Under the pieces are notes generated by a model. It was given only the letters and a program-made list of their open reading frames with translations, was not told where the DNA came from and made no database searches. Shown in pieces: positions 9,790-34,430 of a DNA stretch of 64,000 bases (position 1 is its first letter; every line of letters begins with the position of its first letter). The position numbers and the translations under genes were made by a program. Origin of the DNA: Atrina japonica (taxonomy: Eukaryota; Mollusca; Bivalvia; Pterioida; Pinnidae); NCBI GenBank assembly GCA_030159075.1, contig BROG01000642.1, positions 50,001 through 114,000 on the forward strand, written 5' to 3'.

Positions 9790-12092
9790 GAAGCAATAAT
9801 GAACCCCTACACGGATTCTTCAACCCCAGAATACATACTGAACTCCATTATAATGGACATAGCTTATCACTGACTGTTTAAGCCTGCACGCGTTAGAAAC
9901 GATGACTGTTCTGAACAGAAACGTCTTTTCCTTAAACTTAAATTTACAAATAAAGGCATAGACGCTTTAAACATTGGTAATTTTCTAAATCACAAAAAAG
10001 TTCAGTCCTGCATTCCACCATATTTTAAACTGAAGAAAACGCCTTGCATTTCATATAGCTATACACCTAACATCGCATCCAAGCTATTCAATTACAAACA
10101 GGTTTTGCAGTGCCTGGACAGCAACTATCTTCTACACAACACTGTCACATGTTCATGTGCTTCATCTCCTTTCAAATACAATATTATCGGGCATGTCATT
10201 ACCGGCGACGTTTCTATTGTTGAAAATGAAAGCCTCAAAAATCTTATTTTAAGGGACCCTAAATACCGGGAAGCCCGTTCCTTTAATTGGCGTCAGAATT
10301 TCAGTTTAGTTATGGATTCTGTCGAAGATTATGCCAGACGATGGGTCAAACATGAAGACGTAGAACCAGACACTTTGTCTATATGGCTGAAAGCCATACG
10401 GTGGTTGATAAAATCTCGTATTCGGAAACTTAAAGGGACTATGAAAACACGTTATCCCTCTGTATTTAATGATCCAGAAGTAGTGACTGAACTGGATAGG
10501 TTACATGACCAATATGTACTGGTACCAGCAGACAAAGCCTCAAATAATATAATTTTTATTTGTAAGGCACATTACGATAATTGTTTATTAGAAGAACTTG
10601 GGTTTAATACGAATTCTGGTAATCCTACATACACACGTAGCTCACTTTCAAAGGACGAGATCCTTCAAAATCACGTATCCGTATTACGCTCATTTGATAT
10701 ACCTACAACGGATACCGATTTCGAGCTACCATATTTATTTTGGATACCTAAACTTCGTAAAACCCCATATAAGCAAAGATACATAGCAGGATCCAGCAAA
10801 TGTTCTACCAAACCTTTATCTTTACTCCTTACCAAGATATTGACAGCCGTTAAGGAGAAACTTCAACAATACTGTACAGTTGCTTATTCCAGAAGCGGTG
10901 TAAATCAGATGTGGATACTTAAAAATTCTAAACAGATTTTAGAAAATTTGAAGGCACACATTTTTTCTCGAATTCACAGTATCAAAACTTATGACTTTTC
11001 TAGTTTTTACACTACTATTCCACATATAAAATTAAAAGAAAGACTTTTCAGCATCATAGACAACTGCTTTTTCACTAAAGGTGGTACCCGAAAATTTAAA
11101 TATCTAGTGATTGGCTATCAGGATACTTATTCCGTCAAACACCACTCTGATTCTACACATAAATATACTGAAGTTGATATAAAAACATGCTGGAATTTCT
11201 AATAGACAATATGTTTGTAACGTTCGGAGACGTGGTCTTTCAACAAACTGTCGGCATTTCTATGGGAACCAATTGTGCTCCTTTATTGGCCGACCTGTTC
11301 CTTTATTAATACGAAGCAGACTTCATACAGAAACTGCTAAATCAAAAGAAGAAAAAGTTAGCGGTGTCCTTTAATTTGACATTTAGATATATCGACGACG
11401 TTTTGTCAATTAATAATGACAATTTTCATACATATGTCAATGCGATATATTCCAGCGAACTAGAAATTAAAGATACAACAGAATCAAGCACACGCGCTCC
11501 ATACTTGGAAATTTTACTTAATATAGACACAGACGGGAAATTAGCAACGAAGATATACGATAAACACGACGATTTCGGCTTTCCCATCGTAAATTTTCCA
11601 CATTTAAGTAGTAATATCCCTCAGTCACCTACATATGGAGTTTATATTTCACAAATGATCCGATATGCCAGGGCGTGCACAACATATGAAAATTTCATAT
11701 ACAGAGGTAAACTACTCACTGACAAATTATTGACACAGGGATATCGAAAACCGCGTTTAATGTCAACGTTCCGCAAGTTTTACGGTCGGTATAATAGTCT
11801 TGTTTGCGACTATTCTGTTTCACTAAGTGAAATGTTGAGTTGCCTTTTCGTTGGCGGTTGTTGAGACGTCTGTACCAATTGTGACGAGGATATACTCCTC
11901 ACTTGTTTCATTGGACTTGACTGTGGACTCAAGGCGGGTGTGACCGGTCGACAGGGGATGCTTACTCCTCCATGGCACCTGATCCCACCTCTTGGTTTCC
12001 AGAGGTCCGTGTTTGTCCATTTTTATCGGATTTGTTCCTATGTCCTGGACATTCTATTGATTTATGCTTTGGTATCTGAGGTTTTTAAATGT
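9790..12092 (+). mobile_element. Penelope-like retroelement, longest copy (A)
   Basis: The reading frame runs from about 9790 to the TGA at 11862-11864, then the 3' tail to about 12092. RT landmarks in order: VPADKASNN near 10530; LPYLFWIPKLRKTPYKQRY near 10730; KTYDFSSFYTTIPH near 11000 (first catalytic Asp); GISMGTNCAPLLADLFL near 11260; FRYIDDVLSINN near 11390 (catalytic DD); then NFPHLSSNIPQSP, YGVYISQMIRYARAC and a YRKPR...FYGRYN terminus. The pattern and the ADK and PK(L)RK motifs fit Penelope-like RTs. Breaks: an early stop near 9872, a one-base frame change near 11188, and a stop after LFLY near 11308. No GIY-YIG nuclease domain is visible in the C-terminus. The element is probably immobile. 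Other RT lineages are less likely because of the DFS and ADK motifs. Confidence 0.75.
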
Positions 12093-12870
12093 ATAAATTT
12101 TATCAATTATTAAATACGCCAATAGATTCTGATTTATTTCCAATATGCTCAAAATATAAACTGTTACTGTATTAATTGACCAATGAATTTACTTTATAAA
12201 TCAGAAGAACAAAAAAAAAGACCAATATGTTGTACATTGTACTTAATTATTATTCAAAAAATGAAAAATGAAAAAAATATGTTTTCCTATTAAACTATTT
12301 CAATTGATATGGTAATGAATTATTAAAATAAAAATTATTTTATTCAAAGTTCCTCCCATTTTAGCATCTCAAGGCTTCCGTAGTTTCATTGTAAACTTTC
12401 AATGTTGGCTGTGACGTCACATAACAAAATTGCAACTGATCGTCTGTAAGCCGATCTCTTATCAAGTACGAGGGATTAGAAATGCAGAATGTTGACCAAA
12501 CTAATTTTAAGGTATAACAGAATCGATGTTTAGACTGTCTATGTGCTCTACGAAGGCTCAATAATAGGTTGGGAGATTTTGTTAATTGGGATTGGAAGTA
12601 GATGTAGCTCATCTTGCCGACATGTGTCTCTGTTGATATTGAGTGATAATATATATTGTGGAAATATACTGCCTAAATTTTATTGATTCCAGCATAAGCA
12701 ATACCTACTTTCTTTCGATACCAAAAGTATTTACTTTGCTACTCCTATAATATACACTATCTGGACTTATTAAACGCTGGATTGATGCTTTGCTTACGGA
12801 CGTGACGTCATTTGTAGAGCGCGCACAATTACTACATGCGCACAATTATAACAAGTGGCTGTAGTAGTTT
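12093..12870. other. Intergenic, no supported feature
   Basis: AT-rich; a short frame at 12361-12612 on the - strand shows no known domain. Confidence 0.5.
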
Positions 12871-12871
12871 A

Positions 12872-13112
12872 TTATTGTTTGTTTATTGTAACGTCCCACT
12901 CAAGGATCTTTCACTCATATGGAGACGTCATCAAATGCCGGTGAAGGGCTATGCTCGGCACTTACCGTCATTGAGCAATGAGGGTTATTTAACGTGCCGA
13001 CACCTACTGTGACACTTACTGTCTCATCCAAAGGACAGGAAACCAACCTGCCACCGGCTGGACTCGAACTCACGACCATACGATCAAGAGACACTGAGAA
13101 AGGTCGGCAGGG
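12872..13112 (-). mobile_element. tRNA-derived SINE family D, copy 1
   Basis: Antisense copy of the element at 30814-31106. Shared body: TCTTTCACTCATATG, GCCGGTGAAGGGCT, TGCTCGGCACTTACCGTCATT and AACGTGCCGACACCTAC. The tRNA-like head (B box complement near CTGGACTCGAACTCACGACC) lies at the high-coordinate end. Confidence 0.8.
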
Positions 13113-13114
13113 TG

Positions 13115-13128
13115 GCAGCAGTAGTAGT

Positions 13129-13197
<69 letters not shown>

Positions 13198-13214
13198 AAG
13201 TAGTAATAGTAGTA
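13115..13214. repeat. (AGT)n microsatellite
   Basis: Trinucleotide TAG/AGT array; the poly-serine open frame across it is an artefact. Confidence 0.95.
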
Positions 13215-13602
13215 GACTTATATTGAATTTTGATATCTATTTATCGCGAAACTGCATTGTTGTCTTCCGTGTTAAATCAGGAAAACAACATTTATCACTG
13301 TACAACCGTAGAAAAATATGTATCGTATCACAAAAACTTTAAGTCTGTGGAACGTTGCACATGTATGATAAAATCAAATCGATTTTATGTCTCTTGGGGG
13401 TTTTGTCGAAAAAAAAATTAAAAAGTATAGAAATTGGATTACAAAATTTCATTACATCTTATGCTTAGAGAAATTCAGAGACTATTGTAATGGGAGATAC
13501 GAGTTTATATAAAGACAATTAATCAAAACAACTTTCACCGAATAATTTCACACGAACAAATACCAAGTCATCGGCTACATTGAAATATATGTGAGTACAT
13601 TT

Positions 13603-13758
13603 AAGGATTGTTTTTCATTATTTTGTACATCATCGGGGGTATAAAACCAATTGCTCATGGAAAAAATTCTATGCAGCACGAAGTTCTGCACAATGAATTT
13701 TTTCCATGAGCAATTGCTTTTATACTCCGATGATGTTCAAAAATGAAAAACAATCCTT
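13603..13758. repeat. Long perfect-type hairpin (MITE-like)
   Basis: Left arm 13603-13669 pairs with right arm 13695-13758 almost throughout: AAGGATTGTTTTTCATT against AATGAAAAACAATCCTT, and AATTGCTCATGG with six A's against its complement. The 25-base loop itself holds TGCA...TGCA. A related fragment (AAAAGCAATTGCTTATGG) lies at 48925. Confidence 0.9.
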
Positions 13759-13779
13759 ATATTTATATACATTACCATT

Positions 13780-14520
13780 TTTCAGTGAAACTATAGTCCA
13801 CTGGATGCTAAATTCATTCCAGAACACTGACTTTGCGGGGGTGTTTTCATATGACGTAATGGCCCAACAGCTGTTTTGACATGAGAAGTAGTTCTCTTTT
13901 CTGATTATTAAGATTTAATTTCTGGACAATCTTGAATATTTATTCTCAGATTTTTAATATTCGACCATTTAGTAGTGGTGGGTTAAATGTGTCAGAAGAG
14001 AATTGCCCGAATGCGCCGTGTGCAAATGGCTTATAGGCCTACCATGTGCGATTTGGAGAGCAACAGATGATTGTTGTTTACAACAAATTTTCGTTTGAAT
14101 TCTGATATTTTATCGGTGGAATATATCACAGAACGTTTGAGTGTGACTGTTAATATTCGTTGATGACAACTGGAAATAGCCATTCTATTGGATATTTTAC
14201 CAATCGCTGAATCAGCTGGGAAATGCCGTGAACTGTGAATGGGTGACGATTTCGTAAGTAGACCTATTTCAGTATATAGCAAATTAGCAAATCAGCAGAT
14301 TCTGTTGTGAAATAACAAACTTTTATTGTTCTGTTTAAAAGATAATTATCGACACGTTCGTTATGGAAAACCGTGTAGGCCTATAAATTATAATAGATCC
14401 ATATGTCAATTCAGACTTTAGTTTTTACCAGCTGATCATATAGAGTATCCCGTCAATTTACTGAGAAACCCTATGCACACTACTTATGCTCGGCATTAAC
14501 ATTACAGGTTGTGAAAAACA
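13780..14520 (+). repeat. Dispersed repeat family F, copy 1
   Basis: Related in inverse orientation to 48190-48670: TTAATATTCGTTGATGACA, ATAGCCATTCTATTGG and TCAGCTGGGAAATGCCGTGA here correspond to CACGGCATTTCCCAGTTGA and neighbours there. Function unknown; both copies lie beside the hairpin motif of 13603-13758. Confidence 0.6.
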
Positions 14521-14759
14521 AGATGGGCCTGGTAATTAGTCTAGCAATTAATAGGATTTGAGGTGAACTGATAGTCGATTTCACGCGACGGGAATTGTTT
14601 CTGACAGGAAAAGCCTATATGGTGACGGAAAAGCAAGCTGTTTATCAGAGATGCAGGACAAAATTGTACTAGACCTGACTCCCTTTTCAACTTACTTACA
14701 AACAACGTAATTACGAAATTTTTATTTCTGTGGCCTGTGTTTCTTTTCATAACATGACC

Positions 14760-15470
14760 TAGATCTATCGCAATAGGCCTATGATATGGGCATCTACAGT
14801 GTGCTACAGATGCAGACCTAGTATTGTGTTTTCGATTTCTTTCAGTGATTTTTGTTTGTTTTGTGGTAATTAATGGCTTAAAATAAAAATATGGACTGAA
14901 TGTGTGTTATTTTATTCTTTATTGATTCATTCATATGTTCAGAGAATACTTAATCGGTGCCGTAATATGGTCATGGAAAGGGTTTCATAGATATTCAGGT
15001 ATTCCTACGCCAGCTAGCGGTTAACACTTAGATCACGTGATGACTCACTGGTTTTTATTGAAACAACAAAACGGACGTTCTGTATAACTGTAATGAAGGA
15101 AATTACAGTCGGTATGTAAATATTTGAAATCGACATATATATGAATAAAAAAAACGTTTGATGAGGCAGGTAAGATTTATCTACTTAAGTATTTTTCTGA
15201 TTCCATTGTAGTTTTATCTATTGATAATACAGTGTCTATTCATTTCCATGTGCTTACCACATTGGCATTTGTTCATAGCATTAATTTTACTTAATTTTTG
15301 TTTAAATTTTGTTACCTCACATCTACCAAGTAGTCTTCTTTGTAAAGAACATTCAAATGACTTGAAATTAAATCATTTGGACATGGATATTCATATGATT
15401 AAGAGGACAGCGTGATAATGATAATAGGAAATGTAATATGTATGTTAGGTCGCCTACATTTGACCATTTT
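14760..15470. other. Intergenic, no supported feature
   Basis: No domain or repeat recognised; a 64-residue frame at 15221-15415 is hydrophobic but unremarkable. Confidence 0.45.
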
Positions 15471-15474
15471 GATA

Positions 15475-15690
15475 ACGGTTGTTGAGTCGTCTGTACCAGT
15501 TGTGACGAGGATTTGTACCTCATTTATTTCATTTGAATATGTCTGTGGACTCACGGTTGGCGTGACCGGTCAACAGGGGATGCTTACTCCTCAATGACAT
15601 CTGATCCCATTTGTGGATTTCCAGAGGTCCGTGTCTGACCAATTTTTTCTAGATATGTATCTTTGTCATCCGGACAATTTCTAGTTTGGT
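15475..15690 (+). mobile_element. Solo Penelope-like tail (T2)
   Basis: Begins GATAACGGTTGTTGAGTCG, exactly where the RT frame ends in full copies, and continues through CAACAGGGGATGCTTACTCC and CCAGAGGTCCGTGTC. No RT sequence precedes it. Confidence 0.8.
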
Positions 15691-16306
15691 CTTTCAGATT
15701 TGTTTTATATTGTTACTAACAGTTCCATCATGTAAATATTTAACATTATTCATCGTAATATTTTTAACATTCATAATATTCTGGCATTTTAATCAATTTC
15801 AATTCTAAATTTCGTGTTGTTTATTGTTAATGCACCGCCAAGCCAGTATCGAAGCACTCGTAGACACATTATATATAAATGTTTATTATTAAAAAAAAGT
15901 TTGTTTTACAGGCATACATGCTGTCATTTTGATAAAGAAAATATTCCTGGATTAGAGCAAAACTTTAAATGGCTTAAATGATAAACTGCCGTAAAATATT
16001 AATATATGCATGTTTTGCCTACAATGAACGAAGTACGTAGAGGATTCATGAGAGTAATCGTACCATCCAAATTTTTTATATATTTTCTCTGATAAAAAAG
16101 ATGAAGAAATATATCTGCGTGATGTGAAGCATAAATAGATGTCGCCACGTTGATTTTGTACCGATTCAAATTGTAGATTTTCATGGAATAAACAAATAAA
16201 TTACCATGAAATTAATCTGATAATAAAACAACCATTGATCATAGACTCCAGCATCGAGATATGGGAGGAAATTAACCGTGTAGTGCTCATATGTTACCTG
16301 TGTTGT

Positions 16307-16672
16307 CGTAAATTGGGATATTTTGGCAATTGTGTACTTTGGCCAATTCGTCCACCCTATTAATATGTCCAAAATGAAATCCCCCAAAACATGGACACAA
16401 TATTTCTATCAATACAAAAAAAATATTTTAGTACTTTACAGATTAACAAACAAGGTTTACTTTTAAAGTAACACTGTGCACGTTAATTGTAATTAAGTAC
16501 TATGTGAGGCATCATTTGTAAGTTTCTACCAGCACTTTTTAATGTTTTGATGGAAACCTGATGGTAGGTCAAATTTAAACACGATATAAACATAAACTGC
16601 CAAACTTTAACAAACAAAAAAGCTTCATTTAAATACCAAAATGACGGAATTTATCCCAATTTTCGGTAGAAA
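16307..16672. mobile_element. MITE-like element family G, copy 1
   Basis: Starts CGTAAATTGGGATATTTTGG and ends TTTATCCCAATTTTCGG, giving inverted ends. The copy at 35193-35590 shares the ends and the internal phrases GGCCA, CCACCCTAT and ACACAAT(A/G)TTTCTA. Confidence 0.65.
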
Positions 16673-17396
16673 TTTCTTAAAAGTCCAATGATTCGATTTT
16701 CCGAAATCTATGTGAACGAAAATGTGTAACGCAGCTGATAAAAATAAAGTTGCTGAAAAGAGAGGTTTTAAGATAGGGAATAGCCGTGAAAAGATCATAT
16801 ATACATCTGCGAAATAGAGTAGTACACTTTTTAAGGAAGCAGTCTCTCTGCGAATTTCTTAACAATTTTAGTAATTTTAATAATCCAAGAATTATAATGA
16901 AGAAATGCCTTTGAATATTCGAGATTCCAAGTCCATTAGAAATCTACAAACTCGATATAACAACGTTCTCAACAATTGCGAAATTAATCTCAAAGGGGAT
17001 GAGACCAAGGTGTTTGTATTCAGCGTCCCATATAGCAAATCACATTCATTGCAAATGTTCCATAGGAACCTCTCGAGTCCGATAAAAAGGTTAAGTTCGG
17101 TGAAAAGAAAGAAAGAAAGAAAGACACTGTATCAGGTCGTGCTACAGAATAACATCTAACATTTTGGGAGGGGGAATATTTCTTCATAAGAAAGAAAGAT
17201 AATTTGAAGAAATATGTTTTGACTGTTTAGATCTGGTAATTATCAAATATCAACCTAGTGTTCAGTTTTAATTAATCATTTTAATTAATCAGTGGCAAAA
17301 CACTCTTTCTAATTCAAAATTAGTATAAAATCAAAATTAGTAGTATGTACATTACATTACTTTTTACAGAAAAAAAGATCACCGCTTATCTGAGAG

Positions 17397-30076
<12,680 letters not shown>

Positions 30077-30480
30077 GTGGCGCTATCAAGTGTCGATAAT
30101 ATGACACATCATTTCAGTTCCTAAATACAGTGTAATGTGCTCCGAATCTGACTTAACTATAAACAAAAAGTGGACTTGGATTGTGAGGTGATTCTGGATT
30201 CATCTTTAGAATTCGAACTGACTCGTGTCCAGTTGTATAACCCCTCGGTGAGAAAGTTTTATGAAACAAAATAGTGGCTCAGATGGGACTACCAAGTATG
30301 AATTTCTCAATACAATGCAGTGCTACTTCACCAGAACAATATTTTTAATGAGAAGTAATGAAGTTTTTAAATAGCGTGTGTTTAATATGATTGTTTCGGC
30401 AAAGTCTGAGCATTCTAGAAAATCGAATTTATTTGTAATATCACAATATTGACTCCAAAAAATACATATTCATATTTCCA

Positions 30481-30486
30481 AATAAA
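30481..30486 (+). terminator. Putative polyadenylation signal of the SLC17 gene
   Basis: AATAAA about 405 bp beyond the stop codon, followed by a T/G-rich stretch (GGGTTTGTTTTATATGG). Confidence 0.45.
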
Positions 30487-30813
30487 GATATGGGTTTGTT
30501 TTATATGGCAAATAATTTAGCTATTGTACGGACACAGGGATGATTTACAGCAGTGATAAAAGAGTTATCTGGAATGAATACTAAATTCCCGGATGTAACT
30601 GAAAACAGGGAAATATTAGTTCATCGGGTGGTCGTTCTGAGATACGAAAGACATATTGCTCACCAAAATAACATAATTATATATCACATGTGTGGAACTG
30701 TTTTAATATCCCTCTGTAAAACAACACTTACTCTATAATTACTCTAGGAATATGCAGTTGATTGCGTTGAATATACTCCATGCTTATTAACCAATGAAAT
30801 CACAGGATATTAT

Positions 30814-31106
30814 GGAGCCGGCCTGGCTCAGACGGTAGCGCGCTCGACTCTGGATCGTGAGGTCGTGAATTCGAGTCCCGCCGGCGACAAGTTGGTTTCC
30901 TGTCTTTCGGGTGAGACAGTAAAAACTGGAGGTTCCGTGTCGCAGTAGGTGTCGGCACGTTAAAGAACCCTCACTGCTCAATGGCCGTAAGTGCCGAGCA
31001 TTGGCCAAAATTTGAAGCCCTTCACCGGCATTTGGTGACGCCTTCATATGAGTGAAAGATTTTTGAGTGGTACGTTAAACAACAATAAACAAACAATAAT
31101 AAACTA
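30814..31106 (+). mobile_element. tRNA-derived SINE family D, best copy (3)
   Basis: Head: GCCTGGCTCAGACGGTAGC (A box) and GAATTCGAGTCCCGCC (B box). Body: GGTTTCCTGTCTTTCGG, AGGTGTCGGCACGTTAAAG, CGTAAGTGCCGAGCATTGG, CCTTCACCGGCATTTGG. The tail ends ACGTTAAACAACAATAAAC. RNA polymerase III boxes indicate tRNA origin; mobility would need a partner LINE. Confidence 0.85.
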
Positions 31107-31164
31107 CTACAGCCACTTTTTTCAATTTAGATAAGTTTGATATGATCAGACTTGTAGTCAGACT

Positions 31165-31500
31165 TGTTGACTCTCTCGCTTCTAACATTATTGTATCTAT
31201 ATTAATTTTTAATATAACTTTTAACGTACAAAAACCTTCATTACTTAAATCTATTAAAAAGTAAATTAGTAAATTTACTTTTTAAAAAAGAACTAAAAGA
31301 TTCCATTTGAAATAGAGAAAAAAAAAGGCATAATTTCTATCATCGACACATAAGTATTCAGTACCTAAACGCTATTTCAATCTTTTTTCCCAGCGGTCAA
31401 AAGTGTGGTTTATTAACGGATACCGGTTTATTAACGGATACCCAAATAACTACAGATTCCATCTGAAAAAAAGCTTCTATAGTACATCAGTAAAGTTTTC
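31165..31500 (+). repeat. Copy of the 1945-2240 segment
   Basis: Second copy of the gene 1 intron segment, lying upstream of the pseudo-exon at 34431 in the same order as in gene 1. Confidence 0.7.
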
Positions 31501-31509
31501 ACATTGGTG

Positions 31510-32042
31510 TGATTTCTATACGACAAAAGCGACGATTTCGGCTTTTCCACATTTAAGTAGTAATATCCCACAGTCACCCGCATATGGAGTTTATATTTCA
31601 CAAATGATCCGATATGCCAGGGCGTGTTCAACATATGAACATTTCATATACAGATGTAAACAACTCACTGACAAAATATTGACATGGGGATATCGAAAAC
31701 CGCGTTTGTTTTCTACGTTTAGCAAATTTTACAGTCGATATAATAGACTTGTTTGCAATTACTCTGTTTCACTGGGTGAAATGTTGAGTTGCCTTTTCGT
31801 TGGCAGTTGTTGAGACGTCTGTACCAATTGTGACGAGGATTCGTTCCTCGCGTATTTCATTTGGACTTGACTGTGGACGAACGGCGGGTGTGACCGGTCG
31901 ACAGGGAATGCTTACTCCTCCTCGGCATCTGATTCCACCTTTTGGTTTCCAGATGTCCATGTTTGTCCATTTTGTGACCAGATTTGTATCTATGTCCTGG
32001 ACATCCTAAAGATTTATACTTTGGTATCTGAGATGTCTTATA
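31510..32042 (+). mobile_element. 5'-truncated Penelope-like copy B
   Basis: Retains the C-terminal RT part (HLSSNIPQSPAYGVYISQ, IRYARAC, YRKPRL) to the TGA after GSC at about 31813, then the full tail. A 12-base deletion removes the residues after DDFGF. Inserted within the duplicated segment 31165-34590. Confidence 0.85.
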
Positions 32043-32044
32043 TT

Positions 32045-32207
32045 TGAATAGTGTTTTAAGCCACACTCAACAATTTTCCAGTTATATGATGGCGGCTAGT
32101 ATTAATTGGTCGGGGAGAGAACCTGGTTACAATGTACACGGAAGAGAACGCCAATCTTTCGCAAATAAACTGGCAAACTTTTTCATAAAAATCAGCTTAG
32201 GTTCTAG
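32045..32207 (-). mobile_element. Family E element, copy 3 (interrupted)
   Basis: Antisense family E: TTTTAAGCCACACTCAACAA, AAACTGGCAAACTTTTTC, AAAATCAGCTTAGGTTC. It continues after 33085 (GTGACCGAAACGGCC, AGTGCGATGCTC), so the 32208-33085 element inserted into it. Confidence 0.7.
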
Positions 32208-33085
32208 CGGGATGAACATACGCGATGACCACACACTTTGAACGTGTTAAAAGTCACTTTTAACGCGAAAACATACTTTTTGCATGGAGGTAGTGACTTT
32301 TAGCGCGAAAGACGTTTTTGCATTCAAAACCCATTTCATCGGGTAAGTTTCCCTGCTCGTAAGATTGTGACCGAGAGGAAACAGCCAATCAGAACGCTTC
32401 TTACATTATAAAAAGAACAATCAGAAATGTACTGAAGAGGATGATAAGTTAAATTTGTATTAACAATATTTACTAAACGAAATAAAAAAATCTTTAAATT
32501 TTATCTGATAATCTAGATGCATATGCTGGGAGTATCTGCACAATTTAAGATGTAAAATGTCAACGATGTTTAGTACCTAAAAACGTGACCAAATGACACT
32601 GTGTGTCGATTTCGGAGATGCCATTTCCCAGACAGAAAAAAATGTTATGTCCAATTCAGTCACCGATATTTACTAAACGAAACAGTATTTTTAATTGAAC
32701 TATTATGGGAGTAAAGATACATATTTAGATTTTCAAACAATATAGAAATCAATAGACTATGTCGGTATTTTCTGCACAAACTTTTGTTGTAATGAAAATG
32801 CGTCTCGATATCTGGCGCTATTTCATTATACTTAAACGAAACGAGGCCTCTGATTGGTTTATTTCATCACGTAAGTTCATATCGTAATTTTCTATTTCTA
32901 ACGCGTTAAAAACCTGTTTTACATGCAAAAACTTTAAAATCAACACCGACGCGTTGAAATATCCTCTTTCACGATACAAATCAATACTTGCATGCAAAAA
33001 GGATGTTTTATCGCGTTCAAAGTGAATTTTGTCGCGGTTAAAGTAAATTTTAACGTGTAAGTGGTCATCGCGTAAGTTCATCCCG
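32208..33085. mobile_element. 878-bp inverted-repeat element nested in family E
   Basis: Left end CGGGATGAACATACGCGATG then ACCAC; right end GTGGTCATCGCGTAAGTTCA then TCCCG, an inverse match over about 55 bp. Subterminal regions repeat TTTAACGCG and TTTTGCATG motifs on both sides. No transposase is present, so it is non-autonomous. Confidence 0.8.
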
Positions 33086-33422
33086 TTTGTGACCGAAACG
33101 GCCTTTCATACGAACCTGTGCTGATCAGACGTGAGATACTTAATAGTTCAAAGTGCGATGCTCTAGGCACTCGGCCCCTTCATACTGTTAAATTAAGTAA
33201 ACAAAGTTGTGCATTATTCCAAACGTATAGTTTTGGTAGAACATAGGGACCAGATAAATGTTAACTACGATCATTTCTGTCCATTACACTTCATCACATA
33301 ATGAGAAGTCTAATTAACAGAAACGATCGTCTTAAGCTTGGTATTATGTTTGTAATATTCATACTTTGAAATTTATTTATTTAATTTGTTGGTTGTTATG
33401 ATGAATAAATTTCACCGAAGAA

Positions 33423-33426
<4 letters not shown>

Positions 33427-33481
<55 letters not shown>
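33427..33481. repeat. (TA)n microsatellite
   Basis: Pure TA run of about 55 bp. Confidence 0.95.
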
Positions 33482-33483
<2 letters not shown>

Positions 33484-33594
33484 ATCAGTTTTAACCGTTT
33501 GTCAAAACAATGAATGGCACTTGAAGAAAGATTATTATTAGAGATATGTATCAGGCGAAATTGTTATTTTAAAAATAAAGTATGAATAGGTTGG

Positions 33595-33800
33595 GAAATC
33601 ACTAATTTCTTCCTCGCTTATTTCATTTGAACTTGACTGTGTACTTACGGCGGGTGTAACCGGTCAACAAGGAATTCCTGCTCTTCCGTGGCACCTGATC
33701 CCATCTCTGGATTTCTATCCGTGTTTGTCCAATGTTAACCAGATCTGTATATGTATCCAGGACATCCAGAAGATTTATACTTTGGTATCTGAGATTTTAG
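33595..33800 (+). mobile_element. Solo Penelope-like tail (T4)
   Basis: TCATTTGAACTTGACTGTG, GGCGGGTGTAACCGGTCAAC, GGCACCTGATCCCATCTC and ACTTTGGTATCTGAGATTTT; several substitutions against the tail of copy A. Confidence 0.75.
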
Positions 33801-33999
33801 ATCTGTACATAATTAATTATACTGAAAATTATATATGCTTGAAATATTTGCAACCTACAATTAGGTTCCAGTGGCCAGTTTACATCAAGGCGTACATCAA
33901 GACGTAAATCGAGTTACGATTTTATTTACGTGTACGTAGTTTAAGTTTTACGTATGCTTACACGTTATCCAGATACGAGTGAAATTAATAATAATCTGA

Positions 34000-34215
34000 A
34001 GCATGTAGAGTTCAAAAATAAAATGTGGTATCATACAAGGCCTAATATAATCTAGATGTATCCGTCAAAGAGTAACCACTGTAAAAAGACGGCTATCTTA
34101 GTTTTTTCAGCTGAATCCAAAATACCAGGTATTAGTTTTATATATACTCTCGTTGACTCAAACACTCCAGCAGCAGTGCCAACAACCCAGTGGTTGTAAG
34201 TAATATAAATATAAT
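34000..34215 (+). repeat. Dispersed repeat family B, copy 2
   Basis: GTGGTATCATACAAGGCC, GAGTAACCACTGTAAAAA, AATACCAGGTATTAG and GTGCCAACAACCCAGTGG. A further piece (ACGATCGTCTTAAGC) lies at 33325, cut off by the TA run and tail T4. In gene 1 the same repeat precedes exon 2, so it was part of the duplicated segment. Confidence 0.7.
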
Positions 34216-34430
34216 AAACAGTTAGTTTTGTATATAAAACAAAACAAAAATAGGGCCCAAACAAATATTATTTCCTTTAGTAAACCATAGTAGCCAATGG
34301 TACTTGTGTTAGTGTTGTGCCTTTTAAAAACACTGATAATTCTATGGATTGAGGTATTACAGGGAATCAGTGACATCACATGTCCGAGTTTTAAGTTATA
34401 ATTGCACTTAATGTGTTCTATAACATTCAG

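Noticed and set aside
11823..12020. Antisense 65-codon frame, also seen at 31769, 46931 and others
   Set aside because: It is the reverse of the conserved retroelement tail, repeated with every copy and without coding features.
13112..13342. Poly-serine frame
   Set aside because: AGT microsatellite translation.
16905..17159. 84-codon frame just before the SLC17 start
   Set aside because: Its sequence resembles 600-720 and so is probably a dispersed repeat; no domain or donor links it to the SLC17 gene.
30814..30890. tRNA gene
   Set aside because: A and B boxes are present but no acceptor stem; the same body follows in three copies, so it is a SINE head.
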